The notes beneath the pieces are model-generated. The model made no database searches and had not been told where the DNA came from. It saw nothing but the letters and a program-made list of their open reading frames with translations. Below are positions 1-10,030 of a stretch of DNA of 64,000 nt, in pieces. How positions within the stretch are numbered: the stretch's first letter is position 1; every line of letters starts with the position of its first letter. A program made the position numbers and the translations under genes. The DNA is from Magnaporthiopsis rhizophila (Eukaryota > Ascomycota > Sordariomycetes > Magnaporthales > Magnaporthaceae), in assembly GCA_003049465.1 (NCBI GenBank), contig PYSS01000002.1:124001-188000 (forward strand), in the 5' to 3' direction.

Positions 1-156
1 CTTGACTTGAAACCGTGAAGCAGTGCACAGTCGAGGTACGGTTAGAGAGCCGAGGGGCGCGAACCCGGACCTCGCTCCCAATCAACGCCGCAGCCGGAAA
101 GTTAGGCATTCTGGCTAGGTAGGCGCCATAGTCGCCGCTCAAGAATCATGAGATTC

Positions 157-696
157 TCATCGGGGACTCGACAGCGGATTCTCGATCCACTGAAAGTCGG
201 ACCAATGCTGGTGCTTAGCGATGATCTTTCCCTGGATTAGGGCTAGGGGTAGTGGCCCCCAGTGACGCGAGTCCCTGGACACGGGCAGGTTGTCGCCGAC
301 AACCCAGCAGTGGCCCTGGGGCACCTGCAGCATCTTGTCGCTGCCGCTCTCGGGCGAGTTGATGAGGACGTAGTCGCCCGGCATGCCGATGACGCGCTTG
401 ACCCCAAACGACTCGCGCTCCGTCGGGATCTTGAAGACGACCACGTCGCCCACGCGGATCCCCCTCCCGCGCCGGTGCTCCTTCTTGATCAGGATCGAGT
501 CGCCGACCAGGTCGAACAAGGGGAGCATCGAGGGCCCCGCGGCCGAGTCGAAGGCGTAGAGGTGCGCGAAGAACATGTGGAAGGCCGCGATGCCCTGGAT
601 GGTCCAGACGGAGGCGCGGATCGGGTTCCGGTACCGGACCCATGCGGATCGGAAGGGTTGGCTGAGCCGCGAGCCGATGCGGCCGCCAAGAGGCAT
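157..696 (-). CDS. IMP1: Mitochondrial inner membrane protease subunit 1 (signal peptidase S26 family)
   Basis: A single-exon gene of 179 aa. It encodes the catalytic subunit of the inner membrane peptidase, which removes sorting signals from proteins delivered to the intermembrane space. The S26 active-site boxes are visible: the Ser box AGPSMLP (Ser56) and the Lys box GVKRVIGMPGD (Lys100), followed by the family signature GDNLPVSRDSRHWGP. A hydrophobic stretch at about residues 30-50 precedes the Ser box and fits the single membrane anchor. The length matches the family. The first ATG is used; it lies directly against a 17-nt A tract on the coding strand, which is odd. The gene is divergent from the mitochondrial IF3 gene. 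The identification rests on motifs, and IMP1 rather than IMP2 is favoured by the overall spacing. Confidence 0.9.
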   Translation of the reverse strand: MPLGGRIGSRLSQPFRSAWVRYRNPIRASVWTIQGIAAFHMFFAHLYAFDSAAGPSMLPLFDLVGDSILIKKEHRRGRGIRVGDVVVFKIPTERESFGVKRVIGMPGDYVLINSPESGSDKMLQVPQGHCWVVGDNLPVSRDSRHWGPLPLALIQGKIIAKHQHWSDFQWIENPLSSPR

Positions 697-1149
697 TTTT
701 TTTTTTTTTTTTTCAAAATGTCTCTTTATTTTAGGTTTTGGTTCTGAGTGTCTCCCCGATGCGCAGCGTACTTCAGAGTCTGGAGAGCTGGATAGGCTCT
801 TGATTCATCTCTGTGAGTGTCGATTGGACGGATACTATCATATATCTGTTTGTAGCAGTAAGCGCCTACTGGCCGAGCCTGGATTGATCAGACAGGGGTA
901 GCTCAATCGGAAGCATTTAGAGATCCCGGTCTGCAACCCACACCCGCAAGCAAGCCCCACATGTGACGCTTTTTGGGGATACACGTCTTCGGGTCCTGCT
1001 TCGTTCGTTCACTGCAAAATCTTGCACAACTTGGCCAGGCTCAGCCGAGGTACCTAGCCGCCAACCGGGTCCTTTATAGACCAGCAGAGCCCAGCCCAGA
1101 AGGCTGAATCGACGGACAGCCTCTCGCTCTCCCCGAAAACACCAGCGCC
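697..1149. other. Divergent intergenic region between IMP1 and mtIF3
   Basis: This 453-bp region must hold both promoters. It begins with a T17 run (697-713), which is the A-rich leader of IMP1. No other gene is visible. A stretch near 896-940 faintly resembles tRNA A and B boxes but does not fold as a tRNA by eye. Confidence 0.6.
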
Positions 1150-2181
1150 ATGCTCTGTCCCAGGGCCCTCAGTGCGGCCCCACGGCCCTGCCTTGTGCGC
1201 CAAATCTACGCCGCAAAGTGTCGACCACCAGCAGACTATTCCGCATGGCGGCCTCCAGCGGCATGTTTACAGACCGCTCCAATACAGCAGCAGTCGCGCG
1301 GCTTCAAGAAGCGTGCGTTTAAGCCAAGGGTGCAAGGAGTGGTGATAACGACCGAGACAGGAGAAGCGGAACGGGCGGGCGCAAGAGTATATGGTCCCAA
1401 GGGGGGCGCAAGGGGGCGGGGTCAGGACAAGCGGACGAAGGGGGAGACCGCGCTCCGCGACAAGCAGCTCCTCGAGTACCCGCTCATCCACCTCAAGAAC
1501 CGCGACTCCTCGACGCTCTCGGAGCCTCTCGCGACAGACGACGTGCTCGCCGACGTGGACCTCGAGACGGACACGCTTCTGTGCGTCTACCTCCCGTCCC
1601 CCAAGGCCGAGGCAGACGCAGACGCCGCCGCCGAGGCCGAGGATGAGATGGACGACGAGGAAGCCGCCGCACCCCGGGAGGCGGCATCCAAAAGGCCGCA
1701 GATCCCCATCTGCGTCGTCATGAACAGGGCAAAGTACGAGGAGCACCTCGAGAACGAACGCAGGGAGCAGCGGATCCGCGAGCTGGGCACCAAGGAGATG
1801 GAGATCAACTGGACCATCGACCAGCACGACCTAGGCCACAAGCTGCGGAGGCTGCGCGAGTTCCTAGGCAAAGGGTACACGGTGCAGATCACATTCCTCA
1901 AGAGGAGGCACAAGAAGCGCTCGGCGAATAACGATGATGACAACAGCGCCGCTGCCGAGACGGTCCGGCTGGTCAAAGAGGCTGCCGCCGAAGTCCCGGG
2001 CGCCAAGGAGTGCAAGAGGCCCGAGGGCAGCATGGGCCGCACGCTGACGCTGACGTTTGACGCCCCGGGAGTCAAGAATTGGAAATTGGCCGCCGCAGCC
2101 GAAGCGGCTGCCGACCAGGACAGCAGCCCTGCAGACTCAGATAGCAGCGCTTCCGCTGAACCCTCGTCCTCATCTGCCTAG
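1150..2181 (+). CDS. Mitochondrial translation initiation factor 3 (AIM23-like)
   Basis: A single-exon gene of 343 aa. The start ATG has a good context (GCGCCATGC). The N-terminus is basic and lacks acidic residues, as expected of a mitochondrial presequence. The C-terminal half has the IF3 C-domain pattern: KEMEINWTIDQHDLGHKL, then RRLREFLGKGYTVQITFLKRR, then a late segment around GRTLTLTFD. IF3 binds the small ribosomal subunit and helps select the initiator tRNA and prevent premature subunit joining. A low-complexity acidic Ala/Glu/Asp stretch (about residues 150-180) separates the two halves and a Ser/Asp-rich tail ends the protein. Fungal mitochondrial IF3 proteins diverge strongly outside the C-domain, which fits. 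Confidence 0.82.
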   Translation: MLCPRALSAAPRPCLVRQIYAAKCRPPADYSAWRPPAACLQTAPIQQQSRGFKKRAFKPRVQGVVITTETGEAERAGARVYGPKGGARGRGQDKRTKGETALRDKQLLEYPLIHLKNRDSSTLSEPLATDDVLADVDLETDTLLCVYLPSPKAEADADAAAEAEDEMDDEEAAAPREAASKRPQIPICVVMNRAKYEEHLENERREQRIRELGTKEMEINWTIDQHDLGHKLRRLREFLGKGYTVQITFLKRRHKKRSANNDDDNSAAAETVRLVKEAAAEVPGAKECKRPEGSMGRTLTLTFDAPGVKNWKLAAAAEAAADQDSSPADSDSSASAEPSSSSA

Positions 2182-2945
2182 ACCAGGCGTGTAGCTCGGT
2201 ATCAGCGAGATCATGCTGGATGTCAGTATGATGTAGGGATCTCTACCGAGATATCGGAAAATCAACATCGATGACAGAAATCGAAGCAATTGTGCGGATG
2301 AACTGGGTAGGTAGGCTGTACTGAGGTCACAGGCCACAAGACATGCGTAACAGCATTGAGGCCAACCACCCCACGTTTCATGAATGGATGTATGATACCC
2401 GTGTATGAAGCTATCGGCTTTCACAGAGGCTTGCACGATAAAAAATCACATTAACTCGTAATAGCCGATTTCATAAATACCAATAAGCCACGGGCTACAA
2501 GCATCTCTTACAAACAGAGCATCGGTTCCATTGTCCTCCATGGGCGAAACAAGAGGGGCGTGCGTCGATCAATTGAAGCTCTGCTGTGGCGGGCTCCCAT
2601 GCGGGGCAAATGATCCAAGGTGCAGCTGTGACTCAAACTTCATAAAACTGTCAAACACTCGATGTCATCCTTCACGCCCAATTGAGTCTGTGGACGGACG
2701 TTATTGACACTCTATTCTCAATCCAGAGAAAGCAAAACCCTCCCGGAAGCGACAGTGACAAGACCCATTACTGACTGGCAGGATCGTTTGGCGCACCAAA
2801 GTCAGGACTTGGCACATCGACCGCTGTGGAGAAAGCTGCCTACGTACCTCCTACCTACCAGGCGCATCAGGTGAAGCAATTCGCGCCGGATTCTTGGGGC
2901 GCGGGGGGACGGCGGTTCCAGGACGCAGAAGGAAACAAATCCACT
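2182..2945. other. Intergenic region between mtIF3 and eIF2B delta
   Basis: It holds the 3' end of mtIF3 and the promoter/leader of the eIF2B delta gene. The eIF2B frame stays open upstream to a GTG at 2826 but has no ATG before 2946, so this part is taken as leader. No other gene is seen. Confidence 0.55.
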
Positions 2946-4523
2946 ATGAGTGCAGTCGCGCCAACAGGTCCGACTCCGGGCCCGGCCCAGGAGAAAGCGC
3001 CGTCCACAGAAAAGGCACAGCCGCCCACAGAGGAGCCAGCCGCTGCTGCGGCAGCGGCAGCTCCAGCAACAGCAGCTCCTGGTGGCTCCGGCGGTGCCCC
3101 CGCGGTGCCCTCCAAGAAGCCGTCGGCCGCAGCAGAGGCCAAGGCCAAGAAGCAGGCCGAGAAGGCGGCACGGCGAGCCCAGGCCATCGCGGCCAAGACC
3201 GGTGCCGCCGGGGCTGCTGGAGGTCCCGCCCCCGCTGCCGATGCGCCGGGCGGCGCGCAGCCCTCGCAACAGGCCGAAGGCGGCAAGGGAGGCAAAACTA
3301 AGGCCAAGCAGGAGGGCAGCGGCGCCACGGGCGCACCGAGCTCGTCGCAGAGCGGGCGCGGGAAGCCGGCCGCGAGCGGTGGTGCCAAGGGCGGCGCTCC
3401 GGCCCCACAGAGCGATAAAGAGAAGAAGAAGGAGGCCAAGTCGCTGGTGCCGGCCTGCTTTGCGCACATCCCCGTCGCCAAGAGGATTGCGCTCCCGGAT
3501 GTGGACAGGGACGTCCACCCCACGGTGCTTGCGCTCGGTCAGCAGATGGCTACCTTTGCACTGAGAGAGAATATGGCCAGGCTCAAGGGGACGTTGCTGG
3601 CGTTCAAAGAGGTAAAACCGAATCAATCTAACCAGGGTACCGGATGGTATTGAGGTTCATCATTGCTGACGGTGCCACAAAAGGTCCTGCGCTCATACGA
3701 GGCGCCGGCCGGGAACGCCTTCTCGAGGCATTTTGTCCCGCACGTGCTTAATCCCCAGATCGAGTACCTGACCGAATGCAGGCCCATGTGCTTCGCCATG
3801 GGCAACGCGATCCGCATGATCAAGACGCACGTGTTGGGTCTGGACATGGACACGTCGGACAAGCAGGCGGTAGAGTCGCTGTGCGAAACCATCGACGCCT
3901 TCATTGAGGAGAAGGTGCACTACGCCGAGGTCATCGTGACCAAGAACGCCGCCGCCACGATCGCCGAGGGCGACGTCGTGCTGACCTACGGCCACCACAG
4001 GCTCGTGCGCAAGGCCATCCAGCTGGCCCGGGCCGCGGGCCGGCGCTTCTCCGTCGTGGTCGTCGAGGACCCCTGGGGCTCGGGCCGCGACCTGGCCAAG
4101 CTCCTGCGCGGCGGGGCGGGCGGGCTCGGGCCGGTCTCGTACGTGCCGCGGCTCGTCGAGCTCGGCAGCGTCCTCCGGCCGGGCACCAAGGTGATGCTGG
4201 GCGTCGAGTCAGTGTTCGCCAACGGCACGCTGTACGCGCCCGCCGGCACGAGCGACGTGGCGGCCGCCGCGTCGGCCCTTGCGCTCCCCGTCGTGGCGCT
4301 CTGCGAGTCCATCAACGTGGACCGCGACCGAGTAGCCGTCGAGCCGCTCACGTACAACGAGGTCGACCCGGACAGGTGCTCCGACACCAACTTCCGGCTC
4401 CTGTTTGACACCACCAGGGAGAAGCACGTGTCGGTCCTTGTGACCGAGTACGAGACCGAGACGGGGAACGCGCCCATTGCGTCGGTGCTCGCCATCCTCA
4501 AGAAGCAGGAGGACCCGAACTAG
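2946..4523 (+). CDS. GCD2: Translation initiation factor eIF2B subunit delta
   Basis: Two exons, 2946-3611 and 3684-4523 (501 aa). The 72-bp intron has donor GTAAAA, branch TGCTGAC and acceptor AAAAG, and joins FKE to VLRSYEAP in phase 0. eIF2B is the guanine nucleotide exchange factor of eIF2; the delta subunit belongs to the regulatory core that senses phosphorylated eIF2. The C-terminal half matches the eIF2B alpha/beta/delta family: LTECRPMCFAMGNAIRM, GDVVLTYGHHRLV, VVVVEDPWGSGRDL and a tail around TYNEVDPDRCSD. The N-terminal 180 residues are Ala/Pro/Lys-rich low complexity, usual for delta. The frame is open 5' of 2946, but the first ATG in frame is at 2946; an upstream exon cannot be excluded. 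Confidence 0.92.
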
Positions 4524-5009
4524 ATGGCAAGGCGTCGTCATCATTATTCGTCGTCGTCTATAATGAACAAACCGCGCTAGACAATTTCTTGGTTTGCTTT
4601 GTCCTTTTGGCAAGATAATGGTCAGGGCAAAATATGGTAAGAGGAGCGGATAATACGCATTTATCGGCATCTGGGGGCTACCTAGGTATGGGCGGTATTG
4701 GGAACGGCATCTCGAGAAAAAAGTCCACATCATATCTCCTTATTTTGGCTGGAGTTGCGGCGTGGGTGGTTGTAATTGATGGCAGATCATCGCCATAGTC
4801 ATTCTGAAGACAATAATACTTTGCTCATGAACCATAGCCCCCTCGGGCACTTGATGCGCTTAGCTTGGAATATCCACAACTTATACCCATGAATTTTTTT
4901 TTCTTGTTCTTGTCGCAATCGGTAGATAGGTACGTAGTATAGTTGATGGCGCACTGTCAAGAGCTCTCCCTTTGCCTGCCCAAGCCCCGCTCGTTCCAAG
5001 CCTGCCTAA
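4524..5009. other. Convergent intergenic region, eIF2B delta / NUXM
   Basis: 3' flanks of two converging genes. The sequence is AT-richer than its neighbours (for example around 4600-4760 and 4890-4930). No further gene is seen. Confidence 0.55.
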
Positions 5010-5351
5010 CTAGGCCTGCTCCTGCCCCTGCAGCCGCGCCGCTCTCCTCGCCCGCTTCTCCAGGATGGCCTCTTTCCTCTCCGCCAGCACCGCCGTCTGC
5101 CTGTCGTCGACCGTCTGCAGCCAGTAGCCGAAGCTGCCCCCGACGCCGGCGAAGACGGGCCAGGCCCAGAGCGACTGCCTGTTGAAGAGCGGCCTCATCT
5201 CGAGCCCGAGCTGCCATGCCCGCACGGCCACGCCTGAAAGAGGAGAGGAAGGAAGGGGGTTAGCGGCGGGTCGGGTCGCTTGTCGAGGGATATGGTTGGG
5301 TTGGGCTGTCTACCCACCGAAGCCGGACCAGAAGACGATCCTGTGAACCAT
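5010..5351 (-). CDS. NUXM: NADH:ubiquinone oxidoreductase (complex I) accessory subunit NUXM
   Basis: Two exons on the minus strand, 5351-5318 and 5233-5010, giving 85 aa. The 84-bp intron has donor GTGGGT and acceptor TTTCAG, and restores the reading MVHRIVFWSGFG-VAVRAWQLGLEM. NUXM is a small membrane subunit of fungal complex I. Visible features are the very short N-terminus, a first hydrophobic segment split by the intron, the MRPLFNRQSLW motif, a second hydrophobic segment (FAGVGGSFGYWL) and a charged C-terminal helix rich in Glu/Arg. The length is as expected. The intron is needed, because the long exon alone lacks an ATG in a sensible place. The gene is divergent from the SHG1-like gene. 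Confidence 0.88.
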
Positions 5352-6071
5352 TTTCGCGGGGGAGGGGTGGTGGTGTATGTGTGTTTCGCCACGTGCCCGG
5401 TGCAGGGTTGGTTTGACAGTTGCGCGCGTTTGCGTAAGAGACGGTTCGTTGTCTTTGTCGATGAGCCTCGCTCGAATCGGGGGCGCCCGCTGTGGCTGGA
5501 GTTGGTGTGATTTCGTTGTCGGGATCGCGAGGTCCGAAGCCGCGGGCTGCCTGGTCGTCGTTGATTGAACAGTCGAGCTCACCTTATGGCGGGTGGGAAT
5601 CAATTGGGCTCTGATTGGCTGCCCGCCGTTTGGACCTCATGCCTGAAGCGCTGACGTAATCGCTCCGACATTCAGGTCGGGTGGGCCTTGATCTCGAGTG
5701 GACCCTGTTATTCAACCTGCAGCACGCGAAATCGCTTCCAGCATCCATTGTCGACATGGGTCTGGGTCGGGTGCTCGACTCCCGCGCTTCAGTTCCTCGT
5801 CAACTTGGTCGCCCTTTCTGTAGCGCCATCACGACCAACTGCATTGTCCCAAAGCGGCGCCAGGATGGCAAACAATACTCTAGTGTATAATCGCGCCTGA
5901 ATCTAGTCTGTGGGTATCCCCGACAGAGACCTGTGCCCACTGGGGCGTTTCTGTCGCGCTGCGGCTCTCCCTCCCTTGAGGAAAGTCACCACAAATCTCA
6001 AACCATCACAACCGCACCCTACGCCTCATCCCACACAATCGGCCCCAATCGCATGGTCGCGGGCTGCTACA
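5352..6071. other. Divergent intergenic region, NUXM / SHG1-like gene
   Basis: Promoters of two divergent genes. Short open frames here show no recognisable protein. Nothing else is supported. Confidence 0.55.
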
Positions 6072-9000
6072 ATGCCTGCGGTAGGAGAGCCCATCGCGGT
6101 CGGCACTTCGAACAGCCTCAAGGCGCCTGTTCCGCGATCATTCAAGGCGTCCGACCTTCCCCTGTCGTCTGCCGTCCGCTCTGCGGTGGACGGCCTCGCA
6201 CATAGCTTCAAGAAGAAGGGCGGCTACGATTCCATTCGGAAGCAAGTATGGGAGAAGTTCGAGGCCAGCGTAGGTTTCTTTTTATCAACCCCTCTCCTTC
6301 CGGCGCTTGCGCAACTGCCCACTAACGTCGCACCAACACTCAGGATTACGAGGCCCAGATTTCAAAGGCCATACTAGAAATCGCCGAACAAGAGATTGAG
6401 CGCAACCCATTGCAGCTTCTCACCATCGACCGCGGAAAGGCTGCAGCCCTCATTGACGGCGCCGTGGACCGCAGCGATGTCTACCAAAAGGCCGAGGCCC
6501 TGATCGAGGGTTTGATCGACTCCCGCGCAATAGAGGACAACATCCGCGAACTCCGCCGCGCCGAAATTGGCGAGGAGGCCGCCGCCGCAGAGCAGGCCCG
6601 TGGGTCCAAGACCGACGCCGATTATGCCGCCGACCGGGCCGCCCGCCAGGCGGAGCGCGAACGGGTCAGGGAGGAGCTGCGCAAGGTCGAGCACGAGAAG
6701 TGGAAGCTGAAGCAGGACATCCTTCAAAAAGAGGAGCTGCGAAAGCGCGAGGAGGAGCGCGCCGCCCGTGAGGCCCGTAGGAAGGAGGAACGCGAGAAGG
6801 AGGAGCGCCGGGAGAAGGAGCGCGAGGAGAGGCGCAAGCAGCGCGAGCGCGAGCGGAGCAAAGAGCGTCACGAGAGGAGTAGAGAACGACGCGAGAGGCG
6901 GGACCGGGAGAAACGGCGAGAGAGCCAGGACCGTGTCCGCGACCGCTCCCGTGACCGCTCCCGCCACCGGGATAGGTCTCGCCACCGCGATAGCTCGCGC
7001 CATGGCGATCGATCCCGTCATGGCGACGGCTCTCGTCATCGTGATCGATCTCGACACCACGACAGGGACTGGGACAGAGACCGAGACCGAGACCGAGACC
7101 GTGATCGCGACAGAGACCGCCATCGCGACTCTGATCGTGAGCACGACAGGAAGAAGAGCTCCAAGGAAGATGGCCGCCGGGAGAATGGCGAACGGGCCAA
7201 GAAGGCACTATCCAAGGAAGACCTTGAGCGTTTGGAGGCACAGGCGATGGAGGATCTGCTGCGCGAAAGCACGACGGATACGCCCAAGCAGCCTGAGCTG
7301 GAGGTGGACGAGACGCTTGCTCCGCCCCCGAGGAAAGCGAAGCCTGCTTCGGCAATTTTCGTGCGCAAGGATTCGACGGCCGATATCAAGGTGAATTTGG
7401 AGGCCAAGAAACCATCGGCGCCGGCTCCCAAGCCCGAAATCAAGGTGGCCCCAGAGGCGAAGAAACCAGCCACGTCGAGTCCCAAGTCCGACCTCAAGAC
7501 TCCCAATGAACCAAAATTGGCTCCAGAGGTGAAAAAGCCCCCCGCACCAGCGGCAAAACTCGACGCGCCCAAACTCGAGTCGAAGGCTGTCAAGGACACG
7601 AAGATGGTTGTCGAGGTTTCGAAACCGCCCGCTCCAACACCCAAACCCGAGCCGAAGGCCGTTAAGGAGTTGAAGATTAGCTCAGAATCCTCCAAATCAG
7701 AGTCGAAGAGCAAAGATGTTGCCATCAAGAAAGAGACAGCTGCCACACCAACCCCTCGGGAAGAGTCCAGTCGGCCTCGAAGCCCCATACGGGCATCTGA
7801 TCGGGACAAGGAGAAAGAGAAGGAGAAGGAGAAGGACAAGGTGGTGTCTACAAGACCTCGCAGTCGTGATAGAGATCGAAGTCGTGGGAGGGATGGAGGT
7901 CGCGACAGAGGTCGAAGCCGCGACAGGGACCACAGTCGCCACTCTCGGACTTCACACGCAGACGACAGGCGACGCAGGGACCGTAGATCAAACTCCCCGA
8001 GGAGCAGGCGCGAGAGCCGCGGCTATCGGGAACGAAGCCGGTCCAGGGCAAGAATCGACCGTCGCGACGACCGCAGAGACAGGAGCAGGTCTCGCGCACG
8101 GGGTGATCGGAGAGATGACCGGCGAGATGATCGGAGGGATAGGAGCCGGTCGCGACGGCGCGAACGGAGCCGCTCCAGGGCGCGTTCAGCTAGGCGAACA
8201 GCTCGCAGCAGCTCCAGGCACGTTGGCTCGGACAGGCGAGACAGGGATCGAGATGTATCTCCGGCTCGTTCTATCCGGCGGCACCGTAGCCGATCTCGCG
8301 CGAGATCACCCAGACGAGACAGGAGTAGATCTCGGGACCGAGCCCGGCCACGTCGGGACCGCACCCGCTCACCAGCTCGATCTGACAGGCGGGATACGGA
8401 CCGGAAGGGCGCTGACAGGAGGGATGTCGACAGGATGGATATCGATAAGAAAGTTGTTGAGAAGGATGTCGATAAGATGGATGTTGACAAGAAGGTTGCG
8501 GTCAAGAAGGAAGCTAGCACCAAGGAAGTCGACAAGGACGTTGACCGGAAGGCGGTCGATAAGAACCCCGCGGAGAAGAAGGCGGCGGCGGAGAAAAAGC
8601 CGAGTGCCGAAGCCAAGCCAGCTGCAGCTACGTCTACCACCCCTGGATTGAAGCTGGGGGAGAAAAAGGCTGTCGCGGAGAAAGCGGTGAGCTCGGAGAA
8701 GGCTACTCCCATCGAGAAGAAGGCAGTTGCGGCGACGGCTACAGCCAAGCCTGCTTCTTCAGCAAAGGAATCGGACAAGCGCACGGCGGACAAGGGCAGC
8801 AGTGAGAAACGACCCCCGAGCCGTAGAGACCGGAGCAGATCCGCCGGTCGACGTGGCCGGAGCAGGGAACGCAGCCACTCCCCTCGACGTCGGCCCTCTT
8901 CGGCCTTTAGACCACCCGCCGGCCTCGATAGGGACGAGAAGGAGGAGTGGAAACAGGAGGAGGTCCGAAAACGCGAGAAGGAGGCCAAGGCATATCTCGC

Positions 9001-9625
9001 GGCCCAGCGGGAGAGCCGAGGTAGGGGCAGCCCTTGTGGCCGAGACAGCTCCGTCTCCAGGCTTGACGACACACGTCCCAGCATCGGCGACCGCTCTCCG
9101 GAGATTGACCGGTATGTCCCTCCCGAGCGTCGGGGCGTCGACCGACATACGATAGGCGACCGTGACCGTGACAGGGACCGCGACCGCGATCGAGATCGCG
9201 ACCGTAGCAGGGATCGCGACAGGCTTCGGGACCGTGACCGGGATCGAGATCGAGATCGGTCTCGAGACCGCCACCGAGACAGGGATCGAGATCGCGACCG
9301 TGACCGTGATCGTGATCGCGATGACAGACGTGACCGGCGTCGCAGCCGTTCCCGCAGCCGCAGCCCACGCAGGGAGCGCGGTACAGATAGCTATCGCGAC
9401 CGTGATCGCGACCGAGATCGGGGCCGCCGTGACCGTGACCGAGACCGCGATCGCGACCGCAGTCGAGACCGGGATCGTGATCGTGATCGCGACAGGGACA
9501 GGGATAGAGACAGGGACAGAGACCGCCACTCGCGCCGAGAGAGGTCGAGGAGCACCTCGGTTAGGCGGCGCCACCGGGACCGCAGCAGGAGCAGGAGCCG
9601 TCGACGGAGCCGCAGCCGGGGCTAG
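6072..9625 (+). CDS. SHG1/BOD1-domain protein with long RS/RD-repeat tail
   Basis: Two exons, 6072-6269 and 6344-9625 (1159 aa to the first stop). The 74-bp intron has donor GTAGGT, branch CACTAAC and acceptor CAG. The N-terminal 140 residues look like the SHG1/BOD1 family: SFKKKGGYDSIRKQVWEKF, then a helical region ending in KAEALIEGLID. In yeast, Shg1 is a subunit of the Set1/COMPASS H3K4 methyltransferase. Next comes a Lys/Arg/Glu coiled-coil segment (about 160-250) and two large Arg-Asp/Arg-Ser repeat regions, separated by Pro/Lys/Ala-rich linker and Asp-Lys-Val repeats. The tail resembles splicing-factor RS domains, so a role at the chromatin/RNA-processing interface is possible but is inference. 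The frame continues for 78 sense codons after the TAG at 9623-9625. Confidence 0.75.
6894..7137 (+). repeat. Arg-Asp / Arg-Ser codon repeat, first block
   Basis: Tandem degenerate repeats of CGN/AGR-GAY and CGN-TCN codons inside the SHG1-like gene, encoding RS and RD dipeptides, ending in a pure (RD)n run near 7070-7120. Confidence 0.8.
9153..9540 (+). repeat. Arg-Asp codon repeat, C-terminal block
   Basis: Near-continuous GAY-CGN hexanucleotide repeats encode (DR)n in the SHG1-like protein, interrupted by short RRRSRSRS islands near 9330-9370. Third positions vary, so the amino acid pattern rather than the DNA unit is maintained. Confidence 0.85.
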
Positions 9626-9862
9626 AAGTCTCGACGCTCAAGCGGCACAGCCACTCCCGCCGCTACCACGACCGGCACCGGCACACCCAAACCGGCCATT
9701 GCTCCCTTCACCATCCCTTCTGTCAAGCCACCCCCCTTGATCCCAACCGGTCCCCGTGCCATGGCCCCGAGGCTCCTGCCCGAGATGACTCTGGACGACA
9801 TCATCCTCAGGACGCAGCGGGCTCGCGCGGAACGCGTGGCCAAGCCCCGGGACGGACATTAA
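9626..9862 (+). other. In-frame continuation after the SHG1-like stop codon
   Basis: Directly after the TAG at 9623-9625 the same frame stays open for 78 codons to a TAA at 9860-9862. The predicted segment starts KSRRSSGTATP, has a Pro-rich middle (VKPPPLIPTGPRAM) and ends with a compact charged motif (LPEMTLDDIILRTQ, then RARAERVAKPRDGH). It continues the RS character of the upstream end. This could be read-through sequence, a recent nonsense mutation, a sequence error, or a 66-bp intron (9560-9625, GTTAGG...CTAG) that removes the stop in frame. I cannot tell which. Confidence 0.6.
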
Positions 9863-9997
9863 GAAGAAGTTATTATAGATTATATTGCGGCCCTTTTACC
9901 TATCCGTGTGTCAAGATGGTTCCTTTTCTTTCTGTCCTGTGTCCTTGACCATGGAGTTTTTGATGTCTTGTAACTACCCCTTTTTGAGGTATAAGAT

Positions 9998-10030
<33 letters not shown>

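Noticed and set aside
890..945. Possible tRNA-like A box (TAGCTCAATCGG) and weak B box
   Set aside because: The B-box match is poor, and no acceptor or anticodon stem forms by eye.
2826..2945. N-terminal extension of eIF2B delta from a GTG codon
   Set aside because: Nuclear fungal genes normally start at ATG; the first in-frame ATG is at 2946 and the extension has no recognisable content.
6394..9574. Long antisense frames within the SHG1-like gene
   Set aside because: They are mirror frames of the Arg/Ser/Asp codon repeats (giving Val/Ser/Ile runs) and have no independent support.
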